Part shown: positions 11,127 through 22,948 of the stretch, piece by piece | How the letters are laid out: every line of letters starts with the position of its first letter | How positions within the stretch are numbered: the stretch's first letter is position 1 | NCBI RefSeq assembly: GCF_003259935.1 | Contig: NZ_QLMH01000001.1 | Location: 222,004-286,003 of the forward strand | Reading direction: 5' to 3' | DNA length: 64,000 nucleotides | Origin: Paranoxybacillus vitaminiphilus | Lineage (GTDB): Bacteria; Bacillota; Bacilli; Bacillales; Anoxybacillaceae | The notes under the pieces: generated by a model | What the model saw: only the letters and a program-made list of their open reading frames with translations | Databases searched by the model: none | What the model was told of the DNA's origin: nothing | Translations under genes and position numbers: made by a program

Positions 11127-14100
11127 ACGCAAAGACATCGAAACCATTCTCGTCATCGGCTCAGGTCCGATCGTCATCGGTCAAGCCGCAGAATTTGACT
11201 ATGCAGGAACGCAAGCCTGCCTTGCCTTAAAAGAGGAAGGATATAAAGTGATTTTAGTCAATTCGAACCCGGCAACGATTATGACGGATACAGAGATTGC
11301 TGATAAAGTTTACATTGAACCGTTGACGCTTGAATTTGTTGCCCGCATTATCCGCAAAGAACGCCCTGACGCTATTTTACCAACGCTTGGCGGGCAAACG
11401 GGGCTAAACTTAGCAGTAGAACTTGCCGAGACAGGTGTTCTTGAAGAATGCGGTGTGGAGATACTTGGGACAAAGCTTGAAGCCATTCAAAAAGCAGAAG
11501 ACCGTGAACGGTTCCGCAGCTTAATGAACGAGTTAGGCGAGCCTGTTCCGGAAAGCGAAATTATTCATAGTTTAGAAGAAGCGTATGAGTTTGTGAAAAC
11601 AATTGGTTATCCGGTAATTGTCCGTCCAGCGTTTACACTTGGCGGAACAGGTGGAGGGATTTGTACAAATGAAGAAGAGCTGATTGAAATTGTTTCCAAC
11701 GGTTTAAAAATGAGCCCTGTTCACCAATGTTTGTTGGAAAAAAGTATCGCAGGCTATAAAGAAATCGAGTATGAAGTCATGCGCGATGCAAATGACAATG
11801 CAATTGTCGTGTGCAACATGGAAAATATTGACCCGGTCGGGATTCATACGGGAGATTCGATTGTTGTTGCCCCAAGCCAAACGTTAAGCGACCGCGAATA
11901 TCAAATGCTGCGCAACGCATCATTACGAATTATCCGCGCTCTCGGCATCGAAGGCGGCTGCAATGTGCAGTTGGCGCTTGACCCGCACAGCTTTCATTAC
12001 TATGTCATTGAAGTAAACCCGCGCGTCAGCCGTTCTTCCGCGTTGGCTTCGAAAGCGACGGGATATCCGATTGCTAAGCTTGCCGCAAAAATTGCCGTTG
12101 GTTTAACGTTAGACGAAATGATCAATCCGGTAACCGGAAAAACATATGCCTGCTTTGAACCGGCGCTTGACTATGTCGTGACAAAAATTCCGCGCTTCCC
12201 GTTTGATAAGTTCGAATCAGCCAACCGCCGCCTCGGCACGCAAATGAAAGCGACAGGAGAAGTCATGGCCATTGGCCGCACGTTTGAAGAATCCATTTTA
12301 AAAGCCGTTCGTTCTTTAGAAACGAATGTGTATCATTTAGAGTTAAAAGACGCAGACAAAATTCCGGATGAACTGATTGAAAAACGAATTCGCAAAGCAG
12401 GAGATGAACGATTATTTTACATCGCTGAAGCGCTCCGCCGCGGGATTTCTGTGGAACAAATTCATGAGTGGAGCCAAATTGACCGCTTTTTTCTGACGAA
12501 GCTGGAAAACATCATCCGCTATGAATCTGTTATTAAAGAAAATATGGGAGACTTAGATGTGCTGCGAAGAGCGAAGATGCTCGGTTTTTCAGACAGCGTC
12601 ATTGCAAAGCTTTGGAATAAGAGCGACCGTGAAATTTATGAAATAAGAAAACAGGCGGGGATTATCCCGGTTTATAAAATGGTCGATACGTGCGCAGCGG
12701 AGTTTGAATCAGAAACACCTTATTATTACAGCACATATGAAGACGAAAATGAATCGCTCGTTACAGAGCGAAAAAGTGTTGTCGTTCTCGGCTCGGGGCC
12801 AATCCGGATCGGACAAGGGATTGAATTCGACTATGCCACTGTCCATTCTGTTTGGGCCATTAAAGAAGCAGGTTATGAGGCGATTATTATTAACAACAAC
12901 CCAGAGACGGTATCAACAGACTTTAGTATCTCCGACAAACTGTATTTTGAACCGTTAACGATTGAAGATGTGATGCATGTCATTGACTTAGAAAAACCTG
13001 TTGGCGTTATTGTTCAATTCGGCGGACAGACAGCGATTAACTTAGCGGCTGAATTAGCAGCACGCGGCGTCCGCATTTTAGGAACGTCTCTTGAAGACTT
13101 GGATCGAGCGGAAAATCGTGACAAATTTGAGCAAACATTATCGGAATTAGGTATTCCGCAACCGCAAGGAAAAACAGCCTTCTCTGTGAAAGAAGCCGTG
13201 CGAATTGCCCAGGAAATCGGCTATCCTGTTTTAGTCCGTCCGTCATATGTGCTTGGCGGCAGAGCGATGGAAATTGTGTATAAAGAAGAAGAACTGCTTC
13301 ATTATATGGAAAATGCCGTAAAAGTCAATCCGCAGCACCCCGTGTTAATCGACCGATATTTAATCGGAAAAGAAATTGAAGTAGATGCAATTTCCGATGG
13401 GGAAACCGTATTTATTCCAGGAATCATGGAGCATATTGAGCGCGCCGGCGTTCATTCGGGTGATTCGATTGCCGTATACCCGCCGCAAACATTATCAGAG
13501 AACATGAAACAAAAAATTGTTGATTATACAATTAAATTAGCTAGAGGTTTACGCATTATCGGTCTGTTAAATGTCCAATTCGTCATGTATAAAGATGAGG
13601 TTTACGTATTGGAGGTAAACCCGCGCTCAAGCCGTACCGTACCATTTTTAAGTAAAATTACGGGCGTGCCAATGGCAAATATAGCAACAAAAGTCATTTT
13701 AGGTACAAAACTTGCTGAACTTAGGCTTGAAACGGGACTTCATCACGAAAGCGAAGGAGTGTATGTAAAAGTTCCGGTGTTCTCATTTGCGAAATTGCGG
13801 AATGTCGACATTTCTTTAGGACCGGAAATGAAATCAACCGGCGAAGTAATGGGAAAAGACGTGACATTTGAAAAAGCATTATATAAAGGTCTTGTCGCAT
13901 CAGGAATTCAAATTCGTTCTTACGGATCTGTTCTATTAACGATTGCCGATAAAGACAAAGAAGAAGCAATCGATTTAGCAAGACGTTTCCACCATATCGG
14001 CTATCAGCTGTTGGCAACATGCGGAACAGCAGAAGCATTAAGGGCGGAAAATATTCCGGTAACTGTTGTTAATAAAATTAATGGAGACTCACCAAACATT

Positions 14101-14327
14101 TTAGATGTAATTCGTCAAGGAAAAGCACAGGTTGTCATTAACACATTAACGAAAGGAAAGCAGCCGGAAAGCGATGGGTTCCGGATTCGCCGCGAATCGG
14201 TGGAAAATGGCATTCCATGTTTGACATCGCTTGATACAGCAAAAGCAATGCTTCAAGTCATTGAGTCGATGACATTCTCGACGACGGTGATGCCGAAATT
14301 TTCAAATTTCCAGGAAGTGATTCATTC

Positions 14328-14331
<4 letters not shown>
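11119..14331 (+). CDS. carB: Carbamoyl-phosphate synthase large subunit
   Basis: About 1070 aa, made of two homologous ATP-grasp halves. The repeat is visible as [20 protein letters not shown] near the N-terminus and [20 protein letters not shown] in the middle, each followed by a GGQT motif (TLGGQTGLN and QFGGQTAIN). A C-terminal MGS-like allosteric domain (about the last 140 residues, containing [21 protein letters not shown]) binds effectors. It makes carbamoyl phosphate from bicarbonate, ATP and ammonia supplied by CarA. ATG 11119 is preferred over TTG 11113; GGAAGGGGA is the SD. It overlaps carA by 8 bases and pyrK by 4 (ATGA). Confidence 0.97.
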
Positions 14332-16726
<2,395 letters not shown>

Positions 16727-16730
<4 letters not shown>

Positions 16731-17356
16731 ACAAAGAAATCGCCACCTATTTACTGCAAATCGGCGCAGTATCCTTACAGCCAAATGAACCGTTTACATG
16801 GTCATCGGGAATGAAATCGCCGATTTACTGCGATAATCGGCTCACATTAGCTTATCCAGGCATCAGAAGCGCAATTGCCGACGGTTTAACAGGATTAATT
16901 CGTATACATTTTCCAGGCGTTCAAGTGATCGCCGGCACGGCAACAGCAGGAATTCCTCATGCGGCGTGGGTGAGCGAGCGCTTAGCCTTACCGATGTGTT
17001 ATGTGCGCAGCCAAGCAAAAGGACACGGAAAAGGGAAACAAATTGAAGGAAAAGTCGAAAAAGGCCAAAAGGTCGTCGTTGTTGAGGATTTAGTTTCTAC
17101 AGGCGGCAGTTCGCTAACCGCCGTTCATGCATTGCGGGAAGAGGGCTGTGACGTGCTTGGTGTCGTTGCGATTTTTACATATGGCTTGGAAAAAGGAAAA
17201 CAAGCCTTTGCCGAAAACAATATAGTCGTCCATACGCTCACCGATTATGATATGCTCATTGAAACAGCGGTGGAGATGGGCGTTATTACAGAGGAAGACA
17301 TCGCCACATTGCGGGAGTGGCGCGAAAATCCAAGCGAGTGGGGACGGACGATTTAG
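16727..17356 (+). CDS. pyrE: Orotate phosphoribosyltransferase
   Basis: A 209-aa type I phosphoribosyltransferase that joins orotate and PRPP to give OMP. The PRPP motif [14 protein letters not shown], the flexible catalytic-loop signature [13 protein letters not shown], and the substrate region [16 protein letters not shown] are present. The ATG at 16727 overlaps the pyrF stop; an upstream ATG at 16706 is inside pyrF. It is the last gene of the pyr operon, followed by a hairpin at 17378-17409, after which content departs from the B. subtilis order. Confidence 0.96.
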
Positions 17357-17377
17357 TGTTCTCAAGGTGAAAGAACA

Positions 17378-17411
17378 GAGGCTGTCTTAGACCATTATGA
17401 GACAGCCTCTT
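17378..17411 (+). terminator. Hairpin ending the pyr operon
   Basis: A 10-bp perfect stem, GAGGCTGTCT (17378-17387) with AGACAGCCTC (17400-17409), with a 12-nt loop. The T tail is weak (TT then ACC), so it may act as a 3' stabilising hairpin or a factor-assisted terminator. Confidence 0.55.
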
Positions 17412-17500
17412 ACCATGTTGTGAAAAGTTTGAACGCTGCTGTACAAAAAGTCATCATCTCTGTTTGGCATTGTAAATGATAGTACGAAGGTGGGATTTTG

Positions 17501-18063
17501 ATGAAGCTGCCGAACTTTCCGGAAATGTCGTACGAGGAATATTTAACGCTGCGGGAAAAAAGCGGGGAACGATTCGAATATATCGATGGCGTTGTTTATA
17601 TGGTCCCCTCTCCGAGCATTAAACATCAACTTGTTTCCAGCAATATTTATACGCAGTTTGGAATGTATTTGAAAGGAAAAAGTGCAAAGTGTTTGCTGCA
17701 CCGACTGATATAGAGCTTGTCAGCGAGAAGTTGCCGGAACGAAAAGTTGTCATTCCTGACCTTAGCATTATTTGTGATGAAACAGGGTTTAAGGAAACAA
17801 AATATGTCGGCGTTCCAACTCTGATTGTTGAAATATTAAGCCCTTCTAATCAAGCACATGATTTAGTCACAAAGTTTAATTTATATATGGCTTATGGAGT
17901 GAAAGAATATTGGATGATCAATCCGATGAAAGAAGCGGTTACCGTTTATGCGTTAAATGAGGAAGGGCTGTACGAACAAGCGGATATCCAAGTTGGTACC
18001 GGAATCGTTCAATCAGTTTGTTTTCCTGGGTTATCAGCCGATATTCAAGAGATTTTCCGCTGA
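17501..18063 (+). pseudogene. Uma2-family (DUF820) PD-(D/E)xK nuclease, frameshifted
   Basis: The N-terminal part (from ATG 17501, SD AAGGTGGG) encodes MSYEEYLTLREKSGERFEYIDG and MVPSPSIKHQ. The C-terminal part, in another frame, encodes FAAPTDIEL, VIPDLSII, VEILSPSNQ and YGVKEYWMI. Together they are one Uma2 protein with the nuclease-fold Asp (in PDLSII) and Glu (in VEILSP). The break is near 17681-17690. Inserting a single T to read AGTTGC would restore GKSCKVFAAPTD. Uma2 proteins are widespread in cyanobacteria and some Bacillaceae, often in multiple copies, with poorly known function. It is either a real one-base deletion or a sequencing error; the rest of the reading frame is intact, so decay would be recent. 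Confidence 0.85.
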
Positions 18064-18230
18064 GACAACCGAATAAAACGAAATCGGCTTTACCCATGAT
18101 TTATCATATATGGCAGTTGCGGGGTTGGGTCAATCTCTTTGCTGAACTTGTTTTAGAAAAAGAATGAAGCAAATGGCAGGAGCAGCTATTGAGGTGCAAC
18201 GTTTGTTGTTTCGATGTGTATGGAAACATC

Positions 18231-19190
18231 CTACCATTTCATTTGTTTTAACGAGCGCAGTTCGCTTTCTTGTTCAAGCGAGCGGAATGAAAGAGATTCA
18301 AGCACGCGCTCTTGCCGTTTTTGACAGACAAGTACTTCGTCTAATTTTTGCAATGCTTCTGCAAGAGTTTGTTTCATCGTTGGAATTTCATTTACTTGCT
18401 CTGACATTTGTATGACGGTTTGTTTAATAACCGGGATTTCATTGACTTGTTCTGATAGTTGTGCCACGGTTTGCTTGATGGCCGGAATTTCGTTTGTCCT
18501 TTCTAACGCTTCTTCCACCTTTTGTTTGAGCGTGGGAATTTCGTTTACTGCTTCCAATGTTTCCAACACCGCTTGTTTAATGAAAGGAATATCTGCGACA
18601 TCGTCTTTCGTGGCCATGGTTTGTTCAATCCGTTCGATACGCTTGTCCATAGCGGCAAGCTCATCCTTGGTAGCCATGCGTTGTTCAATGCTGGCAATGT
18701 CATCTTTGGTAGCCATCGTCTGTTCAACGCGTTCAATGCGCTGTTCCATAGCGGCGATATCGTCTTTGGTAGCCATCGTCTGTTCAATGCGTTCAATGCG
18801 CTGTTCCATAGCGGCGATATCGTCTTTGGTAGCCATCGTCTGTTCAATGCGTTCAATGCGCTGTTCCATAGCGGCGATATCGTCTTTGGTAGCCATCGTC
18901 TGTTCAATGCGTTCAATGCGCTGTTCCATAGCGGCGATATCGTCTTTGGTAGCCATCGTTTGTTCAACGCGTTCAATACGTTGTTCCATAGCGGCGATGT
19001 CATCTTTGGTGGCCATCGTTTGCTCAACACGTTCAATACGCTGTTCCATAGCGGCGATATCGTCTTTGGTGGCCATCGTTTGTTCAACGCGTTCAATACG
19101 TTGTTCCATAGCGGCAAAGTCGGCTTTTGTCACCATATGTTCTCGTAAAAACGCTAATTCATTAACAATATGCTGTAATACGTCTTCCAC
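18231..19190 (-). CDS. Coiled-coil protein with 20-residue tandem repeats, function unknown
   Basis: A 319-aa soluble protein. GTG at 19190 is supported by an ideal SD, AAGGAGGTG (complement of 19198-19206), 7 nt upstream. After about 18 residues come seven near-identical 20-residue units of the form MATKDDIAAMEQRIERVEQT, then a 13-residue truncated unit and a diverged unit. A second repeat class of 17-18 residues follows (NEIPxxKQTVxQxSEQV, four units), then an unrepeated tail. Periodicity and charge indicate a long coiled coil or helical rod. No signal peptide, membrane segment or enzymatic motif is seen. I do not recognise a named family. It sits divergently to the WYL regulator gene. Confidence 0.85.
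   Translation of the reverse strand: MEDVLQHIVNELAFLREHMVTKADFAAMEQRIERVEQTMATKDDIAAMEQRIERVEQTMATKDDIAAMEQRIERVEQTMATKDDIAAMEQRIERIEQTMATKDDIAAMEQRIERIEQTMATKDDIAAMEQRIERIEQTMATKDDIAAMEQRIERVEQTMATKDDIASIEQRMATKDELAAMDKRIERIEQTMATKDDVADIPFIKQAVLETLEAVNEIPTLKQKVEEALERTNEIPAIKQTVAQLSEQVNEIPVIKQTVIQMSEQVNEIPTMKQTLAEALQKLDEVLVCQKRQERVLESLSFRSLEQESELRSLKQMKW
18719..19138 (-). repeat. Tandem 60-bp repeat array inside the coiled-coil gene
   Basis: Seven contiguous 60-bp units with no spacers. Units at 18781-18840 and 18841-18900 are identical, 18901-18960 differs at one base and 18721-18780 at one base. Units towards 19138 differ at several, mostly synonymous, positions. The near-identity of the central copies suggests recent expansion by slippage or unequal recombination. 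Confidence 0.95.
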
Positions 19191-19460
19191 ATTTTTTCAC
19201 CTCCTTCTTTTTTTCCACATCATTATTATAGCATCCGCTTATGAACTTGTAACTGTACACTGAGGTATACAACTTATTTTTTCATATGAAACAACATGGT
19301 TGATTCGACAAATGTAAAATTTTTTATATTTTTCTTCAGGTACAAATAATGTCTATGTATTGATGGTAATATATTGTTACATATGTATTAAGTCCCATTT
19401 TTGTTAGTATGGATATGGATATTCAGAGCAGCGATTGTTCAAAAATTTGGAGGGATGAGC

Positions 19461-20432
19461 GTGGATGAGCAACAATCGAAGCCGATGCGAATTTTATCCA
19501 TGTATGAACGGCTTCGGCAAGGGGAAACAATTTCTAAAAAAAGAGAGGCAGAGCGTTTCAGTGTCAATGAAAAAACGATTCAGCGCGATATTGATGAGCT
19601 GCGTACATATATTGCTGACTCGTTTCATACGTTCATGACGTTAGAGTACGATCGCAAGAAAAAGGGATATGTATTAAAGAGAAGTGAAGACGAGTGGCTG
19701 ACAAATGAAGAAATTCTCGTCATCGCCAAAATATTGCTTGAAAGCCGCGCACTAAAAAAGGAAGAAATGGATCAACTACTAAAAAAGCTTATTTTTCAAT
19801 CACATCCACAAAATCAGCGTTTTATCCAAGATGTCATACGAAATGAACATTTTCACTACGTTTCGTTGCAGCATAATCAACCGCTCATTCAGACGATTTG
19901 GGATTTAAGTCGTGCGGTGCACACAAAACGGGCGATTGTCATTGATTACAAGAAAGAAGGAGAAGATTCGCCAATCACAAGGAAGTTAAAACCTGTCGGA
20001 ATCGTTTTCTCAGAATATTACTTTTACTTAATCGCTTTTCTTATAGACTATGAATTTAATTTTCCAACAATTTATCGAGTAGATCGCATTGTTCGTTACA
20101 CCGTTACGAATGAGCGTTTCCAATCCGATTATAAAAATCGGTTTGAAGAGGGAGAATTTCGCAAACGAGTGCAATTTATGCATGCGGGGGAATTGATGAA
20201 AATCACGTTTCGGTTTTGGGGACCTTCCTTGCAAGCGATTTTAGATCGCCTGCCCACAGCTAAAGTCGTTGAAACAGATGGACAAACATCGGTCATTGAA
20301 GCAGAAGTTTACGGACGCGGTATCAAAATGTGGCTGTTAAGCCAGGCGCAATATTTGGAGGTGATTAAGCCGGAGGAATTTCGTGAGGAGATGAGGGAGA
20401 CGATCGAGAAGATGTTGGAAAATTATAGGTAA
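19461..20432 (+). CDS. HTH and WYL-domain transcriptional regulator
   Basis: A 323-aa protein. An N-terminal winged helix-turn-helix (about residues 10-60, with GETISKKREAERFSVNEKTIQRDIDELR) is followed by a WYL-type ligand-sensing region (about 125-215, with RAIVIDYKKEG, KPVGIVFSEYYFYLIAF and YRVDRI) and a C-terminal WCX-like extension. GTG 19461 is preferred because GGAGGG (19449-19454) is spaced 6 nt, whereas the ATG at 19455 abuts it. WYL regulators often respond to nucleic acids or nucleotides and are frequent near phage-defence genes. Here it lies divergent from the repeat protein and 1.6 kb upstream of the three-gene operon. Its targets are unknown. Confidence 0.88.
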   Translation: MDEQQSKPMRILSMYERLRQGETISKKREAERFSVNEKTIQRDIDELRTYIADSFHTFMTLEYDRKKKGYVLKRSEDEWLTNEEILVIAKILLESRALKKEEMDQLLKKLIFQSHPQNQRFIQDVIRNEHFHYVSLQHNQPLIQTIWDLSRAVHTKRAIVIDYKKEGEDSPITRKLKPVGIVFSEYYFYLIAFLIDYEFNFPTIYRVDRIVRYTVTNERFQSDYKNRFEEGEFRKRVQFMHAGELMKITFRFWGPSLQAILDRLPTAKVVETDGQTSVIEAEVYGRGIKMWLLSQAQYLEVIKPEEFREEMRETIEKMLENYR

Positions 20433-20678
20433 GGGAGGATTAGAGTGGATTATTAGCCGAACAAATTAAGGAAGAAGAACAACATGCCATTCATTTTTAC
20501 CGTCAGGCAGTGAAGTAGAACGGATTTGTCGCATTTAGTACAAATTGCTATAAATGACGATTCTCAAGTTGCACATTCAATCTCTAAACCTGCAAAGAAG
20601 TTAGGTGTTTTTATTAAGTATGACACAAACGAAAAGTTCGGTAAGTTTATGTTGGGAGACGAGTCAATAGTTTCATAA
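20433..20678 (+). pseudogene. Gene debris between the WYL regulator and the lipoprotein
   Basis: Two short coding-like pieces without proper starts. One reads LLAEQIKEEEQHAIHFYRQA and ends at a TAG near 20516. Another, open from 20517 to a TAA at 20676-20678, contains SHLVQIAINDDSQVAHS and KKLGVFIKYDTNEKFGKF. No SD plus start codon fits either. They look like remnants of one or two genes; I cannot name the parents. The rest of the 359-bp gap (20679-20791) is AT-rich and holds the SD region for the next gene. Confidence 0.4.
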
Positions 20679-20791
20679 GAATGATAGTGTCCATGTATAG
20701 TGAAGTAAAATGTAGGTAAATTATCCAATCTGTTTAGCAAACAGCAAAGGTGCTGTTTACATAATATTGCTAGAGAGGAGAAACGATAAAC

Positions 20792-21622
20792 ATGAGAAAA
20801 CTTTTATCTTTATTTTTCGCATTTGGATTGTTGCTTGTAGCAGCTGGTTGCTCATCCGAACAATCATCCACCAGCAAAAATGACGACAAAAAACAAGAAT
20901 CGAAAGAACCATTGTCAAAAGAAGAATTTACTAAAATGATTTCTAACCCAGATAAGTATAAGGGCTCTAAAGTGGATTTTTACGCTAAAATTTTTGTTGA
21001 ACCAGAGAAGGATGATGACGGAATTTACATTCAAGCATTTGCTGATCCAAAAAATAGCGAACAGAATGTGATTGTTGTAGCTGACCCGAAGACTGATGTG
21101 AAAAATGAAGACATCATTCATGTAGTTGGAACTGTTAGAGAATCATTTGAAGGTGAAAACGCACTAGGTGGAAAAGTTACTGCTCCAATTATTGACGCAG
21201 AAAAAGTGGAAAAGACAGATTATGTAACGGCGTTCTCCAAACCAATTAAAACTATTGAAGTAAATAAAGAAATCAATCAGCATGGTTATATCGTAAAATT
21301 GAATAAAGTAGAGATTGCAGAAGATGAAACAAGAGCGTATGTTACGATTTCAAACCAGAGCAATGCCAAAATTAATTTCTGGGAGCATAATGCAAAGCTT
21401 TTAGTAGGTAATACACAACATGAGAAAGCGGATAACTTTGAGGCAGGATATCCTGAAATTCCGACAGATATTTTACCAAAAACAAATGTAGAAGCAATTA
21501 TTCCTTTTCCGGCTATCGATGCAAATGAACAAGTAATTAAATTTTATTTTGAAGGAAGTTCTGAAAACTATGATATTAATATCGAGCCATTCCAATTCGA
21601 AGTAAGCATTGCTCAACAGTAA
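20792..21622 (+). CDS. Putative lipoprotein with OB-like domain
   Basis: A 276-aa protein with a type II signal peptide: MRKLL, a hydrophobic stretch, then lipobox VAAGC with Cys20, followed by a Ser/Lys-rich linker. Residues about 45-140 (SKEEFTKMISNPDKYKGSKVDFYAKIF through a GKVTAPIIDAEKVEK strand) resemble the OB-fold modules seen in secreted Bacillus lipoproteins. Residues about 155-275 form a second beta-rich domain resembling DUF4352-type modules. SD AGAGAGGAG precedes the ATG. It would be anchored on the outer face of the membrane after Lgt and LspA processing (lspA is at 4141). No partner gene is evident and the ligand is unknown. Confidence 0.8.
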   Translation: MRKLLSLFFAFGLLLVAAGCSSEQSSTSKNDDKKQESKEPLSKEEFTKMISNPDKYKGSKVDFYAKIFVEPEKDDDGIYIQAFADPKNSEQNVIVVADPKTDVKNEDIIHVVGTVRESFEGENALGGKVTAPIIDAEKVEKTDYVTAFSKPIKTIEVNKEINQHGYIVKLNKVEIAEDETRAYVTISNQSNAKINFWEHNAKLLVGNTQHEKADNFEAGYPEIPTDILPKTNVEAIIPFPAIDANEQVIKFYFEGSSENYDINIEPFQFEVSIAQQ

Positions 21623-22079
21623 AATGGTGAAGTGAGGGAATTGTGAGTAAATCAACATTCCCTCGCTGTCCTATAAATTACAATGTATAGACTATTCGTA
21701 TTAATTTGACATGATGGACAACTCAAAATAAAAATTCCATTAAGTGAAGCATGTATAAAATATATGAATTTTTGGATGAAACAGTTTTTGATTTTATATT
21801 TATGTTGTAAAGTTTGTTGGGAAGCTAGCTTTTGACATAGAAGACATCATTACCTATAGAAACAAGAGGAGGAGTTTCTCGAAGAATTCTCCTGTAGGAA
21901 ATTTTTCGAGAGGCCTTCAGACATATTTATCATGTTTGACAATAGATCACTATGATATAAAAAACGTATCATCAACGTAAGAAAACGAATGTTGATGAGA
22001 TATTGTCTTATGGTGGTATATAGAATCGTTGTAACACAGTGGAAAATGGTATAATTGTCAAAATTATGGAGGGAGAGAC
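21623..22079 (+). promoter_or_regulatory. AT-rich 457-bp gap with hairpin and promoter for the three-gene operon
   Basis: No gene of credible length is seen. A hairpin TCTCGAA (21877-21883) / TTCGAGA (21905-21911) encloses GAATTC and may be the terminator or a remnant of the preceding unit. A TATAAT -10 box at 22050-22055, with TTGTAA (22029-22034) as a weak -35 at 15 nt, lies just ahead of GGAGGG and the ATG at 22080, implying a leader of about 20 nt. TTGACA at 21936-21941 lacks a well-spaced -10. Confidence 0.5.
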
Positions 22080-22946
22080 ATGGCTAAAACGATCAAATTC
22101 AATCTCATTTTAGATAATCAACCAGTAAGAAATATTGATGATTTAAAAAATAATTTTTCAATTGAGGATATGCTAGATGTATATAAAAATGGGTTGCTAC
22201 AAAGATGGCTCTCTGTTAGGGGATATAATGACTATCTTAATAAAGTCAATAGTATAACAGCTCATAGTAATACTGAGATCATTCAACAACTTATTAAGAT
22301 TTTTGAGATGGAATGTGATGATGACAAAATAAAAGAAAGCATTGCAATTTTAGAGTATGTAAACGAGCGAGCAGCGTTACTTGAGGAATATAAAAAGGCG
22401 AATTATCAAGTTAAAAGCATTATCGATGATTATCACGCAGGTTACGAATCAGTAATTATGGATATCATCGAAAATAAAGATAATATGCCGAAAATTAAAG
22501 CGAATATACAAGAGATAGAAAAAAATTATATGGGACTTTTTAATTTAAATTACAAGGATTTGTATGAAACTTTAATTGAACAAGCCCCTTTAGCTGTTTT
22601 TGCAATTTTGATGAACGATGGGATGCGAAGTTGTTTTTTAGATAGTGAATGTTACATCCATGAGGAACTGAACAACTTTATACAAAATAGAAGCTGGTTA
22701 AAAGAAAAAATAGGAGAAGAATTAAAAATTTTTAAAGGCGATACAGAAGCTTATTGGAAAGATATAGAACCACAAGGAAAAAAATATATGATTATAAGAA
22801 TGGAAAACGGTAATTACGTGCGGAATGCCGGAAAATTTGGAGAGGAATTATCTTCGAGCGATATTAATGGCGCTTTTGTTATTTTAGATGGAATTGATTA
22901 TAAAAGCAGAAATGCTAATCATGAACTTCTGTACATGGAGGTGTGA
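22080..22946 (+). CDS. Uncharacterised protein, first gene of the AAA/nuclease-like operon
   Basis: A 288-aa, acidic, probably cytoplasmic protein. GGAGGG lies about 6 nt before the ATG. Residues 18-60 contain NIDDLKNNFSIEDMLDVYKN followed by GLLQRWLSVRGYNDYL. This resembles a short helical module (NF..DL..Y..G.L.RWL..RGY) that I recall at the start of diverse bacterial proteins; this cannot be verified here. Residues 65-215 look all-helical. Residues 235-288 look like a small beta domain (KKYMIIRMENGNYVRNAGKF...AFVILDGIDY). No catalytic motif or membrane segment is seen. Its TGA lies inside the SD of the AAA gene (22937-22951), so the two are translationally coupled and probably act together. 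It could be an adaptor or substrate-recognition subunit; that is inference. Confidence 0.8.
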   Translation: MAKTIKFNLILDNQPVRNIDDLKNNFSIEDMLDVYKNGLLQRWLSVRGYNDYLNKVNSITAHSNTEIIQQLIKIFEMECDDDKIKESIAILEYVNERAALLEEYKKANYQVKSIIDDYHAGYESVIMDIIENKDNMPKIKANIQEIEKNYMGLFNLNYKDLYETLIEQAPLAVFAILMNDGMRSCFLDSECYIHEELNNFIQNRSWLKEKIGEELKIFKGDTEAYWKDIEPQGKKYMIIRMENGNYVRNAGKFGEELSSSDINGAFVILDGIDYKSRNANHELLYMEV

Positions 22947-22948
22947 AG

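Noticed and set aside
18164-18415. 83-codon plus-strand frame in the repeat-gene 3' region
   Set aside because: Antisense to the coiled-coil gene, with no SD and no recognisable product.
18719-19138. CRISPR-like regular 60-bp repetition
   Set aside because: Units are directly adjacent with no variable spacers and encode a continuous protein with a strong SD; no cas genes nearby.
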